A DNA stretch of 20,046 nt from Clostridia bacterium (GTDB lineage Bacteria; Bacillota; Clostridia; Oscillospirales; CAG-272), in NCBI GenBank assembly GCA_017407375.1, contig JAFQWT010000115.1, forward strand, positions 1 to 20,046, in the 5' to 3' direction. How positions within the stretch are numbered: position 1 is the first letter of the stretch; every line of letters starts with the position of its first letter. The notes beneath the pieces are model-generated. The model ran no database searches. It was not told where the DNA came from and worked only from the letters and a program-made list of their open reading frames with translations. The translations under genes and the position numbers were made by a program. Shown here piece by piece: positions 14,259-20,046 of the stretch.

Positions 14259-16256
14259 ATGAAACGATCGACCGCCCTACCCGAGCTTCTCGCCCCTGCG
14301 GGCTCTCCCGAGGCGCTCTACGCCGCCATTGGCGCGGGTGCGGATGCCGTCTACCTCGGCGGGCGCCACTCGGCGCGGGCCTTTGCCAAGAATTTTGACG
14401 AGGCGGCCCTCGGCGAGGCCGTCCGCTACGCCCACCTTCACGGCGTGCGCGTCTACCTCGCGCTCAACACCCTGCTCTTTGACCGCGAGCTCGGAGAGGT
14501 CCTTTCGTATGCCGACCGCGTGGCCGCGCTGGGCATGGATGCCGCCATTGTGGCGGACACGGGCCTTCTCTCGCTCCTTCACCGTCATTTGCCCGCCCTC
14601 CCCCTCCACGCCTCCACGCAGGGCTTTATCCACAGCACCGACACGGCCGACCTCTACGCCTCGCTGGGGGCCACCCGCGTGGTGGCGGCACGCGAGCTGT
14701 CGCTTGACGGCATCTGCCGTATGGTCGAGGGCTCGACCGCCGAGGTCGAGGTCTTTCTCCACGGGGCGCTGTGCGTCAGCCACTCGGGCCAGTGTCTTTT
14801 TTCCTCGCTTGTCGGGGGGCGGAGCGGCAACCGCGGCGAGTGCGCCCAGCCCTGCCGCCTGCCCTACGGTAAGGGGTACCCCCTGTCGCTTTCCGACCTG
14901 GCGCTTGGCGAGCATATCCCCGCCCTCCTTGCCTCGGGCGTTGCCTCCCTGAAGATCGAGGGGCGCATGAAGGCACCCGCCTACGTGGCGGGGGTCACGG
15001 CGCTGTATCGCCGCCTCCTTGACGAGGGGCGGAGCGCCACGCGGGAGGAGCTGGAGGAGGCCGCCGCCCTCTTTTCCCGCGGGGGCTTTACCGACCGCTA
15101 CTTTACCGCGCGCCACCGTGAGCCGATGACGGGCGTACGGAGCGCGGCCGACAAGGCCGCCACGCGCGAAAGACAAGAAAGCTTTACATTTACGCCAAAA
15201 TCGGTCACAGGGATGGCACGAATCGTGGCGGGCGAGCCCGCGCGCCTTTCGCTTACCCTTGGGGAGCGCACCGTCACCGTGACGGGAGAGGTGCCCGCGG
15301 CGGCAAAAAGCGCCCCCCTGACAAAGGAGGAGGTGCGCGGCCGCCTTTCACGGCTTGGCGGGACCTTCCTCCGCCTGGCGCCACACGACCTTACCCTTAC
15401 GCTGGGGGAGGGGTTATTTCTCACGGCGGGCGCCCTGAACGCCCTGCGCCGTGCCGCCGCCACCGCCCTTATGGGAGAGGAGCAGGCGCCCCTCGGGGTG
15501 GTGTACGAGCCAAGCCCCTGCACGCCGCCCGAGGGGCTCCCCTACCGTACCGCACGGTGCGAGACAAAAGAGCAATTCCGCGCCGCCGCGGACGGGGGCT
15601 TCTTTGACCGCCTTTACCTGCCGCTCTCCCTCCTTGCCGAGGAGGGTATCCGAGGGGCCGAGGTGGCCATGCCGAGCGTCATCACCGATGCCGAGCGGCC
15701 ACGCGTCCTTGCGATGCTGACAGCAGCAAGAGCGGCGGGAGCGCGCTACGCGCTTTGTGAGAGCTACGGCCAGCTTGCCCTTGTGCGCGAGGCGGGCCTG
15801 CTTCCCGTGGGCGGCCACCGCCTGAACGTCACCAACCGTGAAAGCGCCGCCGCGCTCCTCTCGCTTGGCGTTTCCGACCTCCTCCTCTCGCCCGAGCTTT
15901 CGGCGGTGCGGCTCGCCTCGCTCCCCCACCGCGCCATCGTTTACGGGCGCATCCCCCTGATGCTGACCGAGCGCTGCTTTGTGCGCGAGGGCTTTGGCTG
16001 CCGCGCCTGCGGCAGGGCCGCCCTCACCGACCGCCGCGGCGTGCGCTTTCCCCTTATGCGGGAGTGGGAGCACCGCACGGTGGTCCTCAACAGCCGTCCG
16101 ACCTACCTTGCCGACCGCCCCGACCTTACCCGCGCCGTCACGCGGGAGCATTACCTCTTTACGATAGAAACCGAAAAGGAGTGCCGCGCGGTGATCGCCG
16201 CCGCCCGCTGCAAGGAGCCGCTTGCGGGGGAGGTCCGCCGCCTGCCAACGCCATGA
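14259..16256 (+). CDS. rlhA: U32-family protein, RlhA-like (23S rRNA C2501 hydroxylation)
   Basis: 665 residues, close to the length of E. coli RlhA. The U32 domain begins ELLAPAGSPEALYAAIGAGADAVYLGG and contains the signature EVFLHGALCVSHSGQC. Four Cys (C172, C179, C195, C199) form the expected iron-sulfur site. A DUF3656/collagenase-type domain lies at about 330-430, and a C-terminal segment with RCFVREGFGCRACG and HRTVVLNSRPTYLADRP follows. Proteins of this build were long annotated as peptidases; the better-supported role is prephenate-dependent hydroxylation of RNA (5-hydroxycytidine for RlhA, 5-hydroxyuridine for shorter TrhP). The ATG at 14259 was chosen for its GGAG (14250-14253) and family start; an upstream in-frame extension lacks both. 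First gene of a five-gene overlapping operon; its stop overlaps maf (ATGA). Confidence 0.88.
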   Translation: MKRSTALPELLAPAGSPEALYAAIGAGADAVYLGGRHSARAFAKNFDEAALGEAVRYAHLHGVRVYLALNTLLFDRELGEVLSYADRVAALGMDAAIVADTGLLSLLHRHLPALPLHASTQGFIHSTDTADLYASLGATRVVAARELSLDGICRMVEGSTAEVEVFLHGALCVSHSGQCLFSSLVGGRSGNRGECAQPCRLPYGKGYPLSLSDLALGEHIPALLASGVASLKIEGRMKAPAYVAGVTALYRRLLDEGRSATREELEEAAALFSRGGFTDRYFTARHREPMTGVRSAADKAATRERQESFTFTPKSVTGMARIVAGEPARLSLTLGERTVTVTGEVPAAAKSAPLTKEEVRGRLSRLGGTFLRLAPHDLTLTLGEGLFLTAGALNALRRAAATALMGEEQAPLGVVYEPSPCTPPEGLPYRTARCETKEQFRAAADGGFFDRLYLPLSLLAEEGIRGAEVAMPSVITDAERPRVLAMLTAARAAGARYALCESYGQLALVREAGLLPVGGHRLNVTNRESAAALLSLGVSDLLLSPELSAVRLASLPHRAIVYGRIPLMLTERCFVREGFGCRACGRAALTDRRGVRFPLMREWEHRTVVLNSRPTYLADRPDLTRAVTREHYLFTIETEKECRAVIAAARCKEPLAGEVRRLPTP

Positions 16257-16846
16257 ACGAAAACGTTTTCTCAACCGAATTTGCTGACATTCCCGTGGTG
16301 CTTGCCTCGGCCTCACCGCGCCGCCGCGAGCTGCTTTCCCGCATGGGGATATCCTTTTCCGTCCTTGTGAGCGAGGCCGATGAGACCCTTCCCGCGGGCA
16401 CCCCGCCCGCCGAGGGCGCCCTTGTGGTGGCCGAGCGCAAGGCGCGCGCCGTTTTGCCGCTTTGCGAGGGGGCGCTGGTCATTGCCGCCGACACCACGGT
16501 GGACCTTGACGGTACCCCGCTTGGCAAGCCGCGCGACACCGCCGAGGCCGCCGCCATGCTCCGCGCCCTTTCGGGCAGGACGCACCGCGTGCATACGGGG
16601 GTGTGCGTTGCCTACCGCGGGCGGCTGCTGTCGGCGGTGGACACCACCGCCGTCTCCGTCCGTGCGCTGAGCGACGCCGAGATCACCGCCTACGTGGCCA
16701 CGGGCGAGCCGATGGACAAGGCGGGGGCTTACGGCATCCAGGGCCTTGGCGGCGCGCTGGTCGCGGCGACCGACGGGGAGATGGACACCGTGGTGGGGCT
16801 CCCCTGCCGTCTGCTTTCCCGCCTGCTTTGCGAGGTGACCTCATGA
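16253..16846 (+). CDS. maf: Maf nucleotide pyrophosphatase
   Basis: 197 residues, typical length. Maf proteins hydrolyse non-canonical or excess nucleoside triphosphates (dTTP/UTP type) to monophosphates as house-cleaning enzymes. Signature elements in order: LASASPRRRELL near the N-terminus, VSEADET, VAERKA, the acidic IAADTTVDLDG, GKPRD, SGRTHRVHTG and GEPMDKAGAYGIQG. The start ATG at 16253 overlaps the preceding stop in ATGA, and its own stop overlaps the nth start the same way, so coupled translation is likely. The wording of the conserved motifs fits the dTTPase/UTPase (YhdE) subgroup; exact specificity is inferred. Confidence 0.95.
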   Translation: MNENVFSTEFADIPVVLASASPRRRELLSRMGISFSVLVSEADETLPAGTPPAEGALVVAERKARAVLPLCEGALVIAADTTVDLDGTPLGKPRDTAEAAAMLRALSGRTHRVHTGVCVAYRGRLLSAVDTTAVSVRALSDAEITAYVATGEPMDKAGAYGIQGLGGALVAATDGEMDTVVGLPCRLLSRLLCEVTS

Positions 16847-17517
16847 GGCGCGAGAGCCGCGCCGCCGCCCGCGAGCGCCTCACGGCGATCTCGCGGCTGC
16901 TGCGGGAGCGCTATCCGACGGCCGAGTGCGCCCTCCGCTATGAGGGCGACCCCTGGCGCCTGCTTGTCATGGGGCGGCTCTCGGCCCAATGCACCGACGC
17001 CCGCGTGAACGAGGTGGCCGTCCCCCTCTTTGCCCGCTACCCCACCGCCGCGGCCATGGCGGCGGCCGACCCGCGCGAGCTTGAGGCGCTTGTGCGCCCC
17101 TGCGGCCTTTTCCGCACCAAGGCGCGCGACCTGATCCTTGCCTCGCGCCGCCTTACCGAGGTGTACGGCGGGCGTCTGCCCGACAGCATGGAGGAGCTGC
17201 TCACCCTCCCCGGGGTGGGGCGCAAAATTGCCAACCTCCTCCTTGGCGACATCTTCGGAAGGTCCTGCGTGGTGGCCGACACCCACATGATCCGCCTTTC
17301 GGGCCGTTGGGGCTTCACCCCCGAGGACAAGCGTGACCCCCTGCTGGTCGAGCGTACGCTCACGCCCCTCCTCTCCGAGGAGAACGCCTCCGAGCTTTGC
17401 CACCGCGCCGTCCTCTTTGGCCGTGAGGTGTGCACGGCCCGCAGCCCCGACTGCCGCCACTGCGAGCTTTGCCGCGCAGGACTGTGCCGTTTTTCCGAAA
17501 GGAGCCGCTATGAATAA
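16843..17517 (+). CDS. nth: Endonuclease III (DNA glycosylase/AP lyase)
   Basis: 224 residues. It removes oxidised pyrimidines from DNA and cleaves the abasic strand. The helix-hairpin-helix LPGVGRK has the catalytic lysine at K128, and D146 in VVADTHMIRLSGRWG is the catalytic aspartate. The iron-sulfur loop has C197, C204, C207, C210 and C215. The standard spacing is C-X6-C-X2-C-X5-C; here the first three fit, but the last interval is seven residues with an additional Cys at 210, a mild departure. The ATG at 16843 overlaps the maf stop (ATGA). The end overlaps the next gene by eight bases. Confidence 0.95.
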   Translation: MRRESRAAARERLTAISRLLRERYPTAECALRYEGDPWRLLVMGRLSAQCTDARVNEVAVPLFARYPTAAAMAAADPRELEALVRPCGLFRTKARDLILASRRLTEVYGGRLPDSMEELLTLPGVGRKIANLLLGDIFGRSCVVADTHMIRLSGRWGFTPEDKRDPLLVERTLTPLLSEENASELCHRAVLFGREVCTARSPDCRHCELCRAGLCRFSERSRYE

Positions 17518-18094
17518 GCCAAGGGTCGCCCTTCCGATCATCGTGGAGGGGCGCTACGACAAGATAAAACTGTCAAGTATTGTTGACGCCGACATTTTTA
17601 CGACCGACGGGTTTGCCCTTTTTAACAACAAGGAGCGCCTGCACCTTTTGCAGCGCCTGGCAAGCGACCGCGGGGCGATCGTCCTCACCGACCCCGACGG
17701 GGGCGGCCGCGTCATCCGCTCCTATCTCTCGGGCGCGCTCCGCGGGGAGCGGGTCTATCACCTGCACGTGCCCGCCGTCCGCGGTAAGGAGAGCCGCAAG
17801 GAAAAGGCGGGCAAGGCGGGGCTGCTCGGTGTGGAGGGGCAGGAGGCGGAGGTCCTCCTTTCCCTGCTTGCTCCCTTTTTTGGCGGGGAGGTCACCCACC
17901 GCGCCGCCCTGACGAAGGCCGACCTGTACGCCGACGGTCTCTCGGGGGGGGTGGGGAGCGCCACCCGCCGACGGGCGCTTTGTGAGCGCCTCTCGCTCCC
18001 GCCCGACCTCAGCCCGAACGCCCTCCTTGCCGCCATCAACCTCCTCTTTACCGAGGAGGAGTACCGCGCGGCCCTTGGGGAGGTGACGGCATGA
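17510..18094 (+). CDS. rnmV: Ribonuclease M5 (5S rRNA maturation)
   Basis: 194 residues, the usual length. RNase M5 cuts precursor 5S rRNA in Bacillota, using a Toprim domain. The Toprim glutamate lies in PIIVEGRYD, and the acidic DPDGGG motif in LTDPDGGGRVIRSYL corresponds to the DPD-PG-RIR motif of the family. The C-terminal half fits DUF4093. The ATG at 17510 overlaps the nth end by eight bases and has GAAAGGAG (17497-17504) just upstream. Its stop overlaps the rsmF start (ATGA). No 5S gene lies in the window, as is normal for this gene. Confidence 0.93.
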   Translation: MNKPRVALPIIVEGRYDKIKLSSIVDADIFTTDGFALFNNKERLHLLQRLASDRGAIVLTDPDGGGRVIRSYLSGALRGERVYHLHVPAVRGKESRKEKAGKAGLLGVEGQEAEVLLSLLAPFFGGEVTHRAALTKADLYADGLSGGVGSATRRRALCERLSLPPDLSPNALLAAINLLFTEEEYRAALGEVTA

Positions 18095-19482
18095 GCACCC
18101 TGCCCTCTGCCTTTCTCCTTCGCATGCAGGACCTCCTTGGGAGCGAGTACGGCGACTTCCTCGATGCCCTCTCGGCGCCCAGCGTACACGCCCTGCGGTG
18201 CGTGGAAAAAAAGATGACGAGCGAGCGCCTCACGGCGCTTTTGCCCTCGCTGACGCCGCTGTCCTTTCTCCGCGGCGGCTTCCTCGTTGCGGAGGGGGAG
18301 CGCCTTGGCGCCCATCCTTTGCACCACGCGGGGGCGTACTATATGCAGGACCCCTCCGCCATGGCCACTGTGGCGGCGCTCCCCTTCTCCATTGCGGGGT
18401 GGCGCGTCCTTGACCTTTGCGCGGCCCCCGGCGGTAAGAGCGGCCAGCTCTCGGAGCGCCTGGGGAGTGAGGGTCTGCTCGTCTCCAACGAGATCTCCTC
18501 CTCACGGGTGCGGGCGCTGCTTGGCAACCTTGAGCGTCTCGGCACCGAGAACGCCGTGGTGACCTCGCTCCCCCCGCCCGCCATAGCCGAGCGCTTCCCC
18601 GAGTTTTTCGACCTTGTGGTGGTGGACGCGCCCTGCTCGGGCGAGGGAATGTTCCGTAAATACGAGGGGGCCGCCGCCGAGTGGTCTCCCGCCGCCGTGC
18701 AGGCCGCCGCCGAGCGGGGGCGCCACATCCTTGACGATGCCGCCGCCACGGTGGCCGCGGGCGGGTACCTGCTGTATTCCACCTGCACCTTCTCGGAGGA
18801 GGAGAACGAGGAGAACGTGACGGCCTTCCTCGCCGCGCATCCCGAGTTTTCCCTTGTCCCCGTGGCCGAGCCCGTCAGGGCGGTGACCTCGGACGGTATC
18901 GTCCGCGCGGGGCGCCCCCGCGACATAGCGCTCACGCGCCGCTTTTACCCGCACAAGGCGGCGGGCGAGGGGCAGTTCCTTGCCCTTTTGCACCGCGAGG
19001 GGGGTCGCCGCCGTGAGCTCAGCGCCCCCACCCCCCAAAGACCCGATAAACGCCGCGAGGCCGAGGTGCGCGCCGCCCTCTCCGAGCTTTTGGGCGCCCC
19101 CTTCGAGGCCCCGCTCCTTTCGGCGGGTGAGGGGTGGTACACGCCCCCCGCGGCCCTGCCCCTACCGCCGAGCGCGGTCCTGCGCGCGGGGGTGGCGCTC
19201 GGCACGCTCACTGGGCGCACGCTGCTGCCGCACCACCACGCCTACACGGCGCTCGGTGACCGCTTTTGCCGCCGCGTGATGCTCTCGGCCGAGGACCCGC
19301 GCACCGCCGCCTACCTCCACGGCGAGGAGATCGCCGCCGAGGGGGAGCGCGGCTTTGCCGCCCTGCTCATCGAGGGCGCCCCCACGGGCGGCGTCAAGCT
19401 CTCGGGCGGGGTGGCCAAAAACCACTACCCGAAGGGCCTGCGTAGCCCAAATGGGCTCAAACCAATAAGCCCTCGGCGATAG
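18091..19482 (+). CDS. rsmF: RsmF-type 16S rRNA m5C methyltransferase
   Basis: 463 residues. This SAM-dependent RNA cytosine-5 methyltransferase belongs to the RsmB/RsmF (NOL1/NOP2/Sun) family. The N-terminal ferredoxin-like region is followed by the SAM motif LDLCAAPGGKSGQL (108-120), DAPCSGEGMF with C182 and LLYSTCTFS with C232, the two cysteines used for release and catalysis. After about residue 320 come the RsmF-specific C-terminal domains, ending in the conserved GGVAKNHYPKGLR. In relatives the protein stops about there. Here translation runs 13 residues further into an inverted-repeat element before TAG, so the tail is probably acquired and dispensable. The ATG at 18091 overlaps the rnmV stop. 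Last gene of the operon. The exact rRNA target base is inferred. Confidence 0.92.
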   Translation: MSTLPSAFLLRMQDLLGSEYGDFLDALSAPSVHALRCVEKKMTSERLTALLPSLTPLSFLRGGFLVAEGERLGAHPLHHAGAYYMQDPSAMATVAALPFSIAGWRVLDLCAAPGGKSGQLSERLGSEGLLVSNEISSSRVRALLGNLERLGTENAVVTSLPPPAIAERFPEFFDLVVVDAPCSGEGMFRKYEGAAAEWSPAAVQAAAERGRHILDDAAATVAAGGYLLYSTCTFSEEENEENVTAFLAAHPEFSLVPVAEPVRAVTSDGIVRAGRPRDIALTRRFYPHKAAGEGQFLALLHREGGRRRELSAPTPQRPDKRREAEVRAALSELLGAPFEAPLLSAGEGWYTPPAALPLPPSAVLRAGVALGTLTGRTLLPHHHAYTALGDRFCRRVMLSAEDPRTAAYLHGEEIAAEGERGFAALLIEGAPTGGVKLSGGVAKNHYPKGLRSPNGLKPISPRR

Positions 19483-19724
19483 ATTTTCGTGTCTTTCGCC
19501 GTGGCTCGTCTTGAAAAGCCCACGCTTGTCGGCGCCTCGCCCCGTCAAAATCCAAAGAAAATCTATCGCCGAAGGGTGCTGCGCAGTTTTCATCGAGCCG
19601 ATATTTATGAGATGCGAGGACAAAAGTGCGCCGCTATATGTGGATATTGCCAGCACTTTTGCCGAAGCAGATCGGAATATCTGCCGATGAAAACCTTATC
19701 GGTTCGAGTCCATTTGGGCTACCA
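19443..19724. repeat. Element of several inverted repeats at the rsmF 3' end
   Basis: Outer arms 19443-19468 and 19696-19721 pair at 23 of 26 positions. Inside lie a perfect 16-base pair of arms (19473-19488 with 19557-19572), TTTTCATCG/CGATGAAAA (19587-19595 with 19685-19693), AAAAGTGC/GCACTTTT (19622-19629 with 19653-19660) and GCAGAT/ATCTGC (19667-19684). The right end reads GGTTCGAGTCC ... GGGCTACCA, like the 3' part of a tRNA, and the left end supplies a matching 7-base acceptor-like strand (19444-19450). The left arm encodes the last residues of RsmF. It could be a mobile repeat or a structured RNA. No open frame inside has a ribosome site. Confidence 0.65.
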
Positions 19725-19812
19725 CGAAGTGATAAGCGGCGCAAGCGCCTCCTTGGCGCCCGCGCCCAAAACCGAAAAGCCACCCGTGGGGTACCCCCCG
19801 CCTACCAACAGG

Positions 19813-19848
19813 AAAAGGACGAGGAAGTTATCTTCCTCGTCCTTTTTT
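19813..19848 (+). terminator. Strong intrinsic terminator of the rsmF operon
   Basis: GGACGAGGAAG (19817-19827) pairs perfectly with CTTCCTCGTCC (19832-19842) around TTAT, followed by TTTTTT. It lies 330 bases after rsmF, beyond the inverted-repeat element, so that element is likely part of the 3' untranslated region. From 19725 to 19812 I see only a GGCGC-rich stretch. Confidence 0.92.
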
Positions 19849-19889
19849 CTTTGCAAGCACTGACTTAATTAAAGACACCAAATTTTGTC

Positions 19890-19940
19890 TTTGTCAAATT
19901 ATCAAGCTTTGTTGACAAATCAACAGAAATGTGATAAAAT
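19890..19940 (+). promoter_or_regulatory. Promoter with overlapping inverted repeat
   Basis: TTGACA (19912-19917), 17 bases, TAAAAT (19935-19940), start expected near 19947. An inverted repeat TTTGTCAA (19890-19897) / TTGACAAA (19912-19919) overlaps the -35 and could be an operator. A smaller hairpin AAAGACA/TGTCTTT (19871-19892) lies just upstream. It drives whatever lies beyond the right edge. Confidence 0.75.
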
Positions 19941-19950
19941 ATACTCGTCA

Positions 19951-20046
19951 CACAATCTAATATTTTTTCGTGTTAGTGGGAAACTATCCTTGGTAAAAGG
20001 TGTTTCCTTTTTTCCTCATACCCACTAACACTGGCGAGAGATTGTG
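19951..20046 (+). ncRNA. Structured leader or small RNA, truncated by window end
   Basis: Starting a few bases after the expected transcription start, CACAATCT (19951-19958) pairs with AGATTGTG (20039-20046), GTGTTAGTGGG (19970-19980) pairs perfectly with CCCACTAACAC (20021-20031), and GGAAAC (19979-19984) pairs with GTTTCC (20002-20007), which is followed at once by TTTTTT. The last stem looks like a terminator and competes for two bases with the long stem, a layout typical of attenuators and riboswitches. No known riboswitch class was recognised, and no coding start lies within the window. Confidence 0.6.

Noticed and set aside
19444..19724. tmRNA (ssrA)
   Set aside because: The acceptor-like pairing and CCA are present, but the conserved 5' GGTTTCGAC region, a tag reading frame and a proper T-arm stem are missing.
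19489..19863. 124-codon frame after rsmF with a GTG start
   Set aside because: It crosses the inverted-repeat element and ends in the terminator stem; no Shine-Dalgarno sequence and no recognisable domain.
19966..20031. MraZ-binding site upstream of a cell-division operon
   Set aside because: Only one GTGGG copy is present, whereas MraZ operators have several regularly spaced repeats.

Overview
The window reads as a chromosomal segment of an uncultured, probably gut-associated member of the Clostridia (Bacillota). The grounds are strong AGGAGG ribosome binding sites, consensus sigma-A promoters with 17-base spacers, a ribonuclease M5 gene, short T-rich intrinsic terminators and GC-rich housekeeping genes similar to those of Oscillospirales-type genomes. 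Finer placement is not possible from the sequence alone.

Left edge (1-1340): an array of small hairpins joined by a constant AATTCAY linker; then a divergent pair made of a small XRE-type repressor (minus) and a SLOG/DUF2493 protein (plus) sharing one symmetric regulatory region; then tRNA-Pro(CGG) with its own consensus promoter, leader hairpin and terminator.

Centre-left (1353-9435, minus): the most interesting part. A consensus promoter drives three genes: an SPFH (stomatin/flotillin-like) protein with three C-terminal zinc ribbons, a four-TM membrane protein, and a 1943-residue protein. The last has an N-terminal zinc ribbon, a TIR domain with a candidate catalytic Glu and TPR-like helices in the cytoplasm, one membrane span, and about 1300 extracellular residues of alternating InlB/Flg_new B-repeats and PPC-like beta modules. 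It has the layout of a bacterial transmembrane receptor with an intracellular TIR effector. The ectodomain carries nearly identical in-frame DNA repeats, so its length may vary.

Centre (9440-12570): a GH4 alpha-galacturonidase (LplD type, CHEV motif, minus) with its own promoter; a secreted SH3b-SH3b-C39-like cysteine peptidase (plus); and a second hairpin array with a different constant linker.

Right half (12590-19482): two divergent housekeeping operons start from a shared region near 14100-14210. To the left are a two-TM protein of unknown function and dusB, overlapping by four bases. To the right are five overlapping genes: U32/RlhA-type rRNA hydroxylation protein, maf, nth, rnmV and an RsmF-type rRNA m5C methyltransferase. 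Most of them serve RNA modification or maturation and nucleotide or DNA quality control.

Right edge (19443-20046): no convincing gene. It holds an element of several inverted repeats that supplies the last codons of the methyltransferase, a strong terminator, and a new promoter followed by a highly structured leader that looks like an attenuator or riboswitch and runs off the window.
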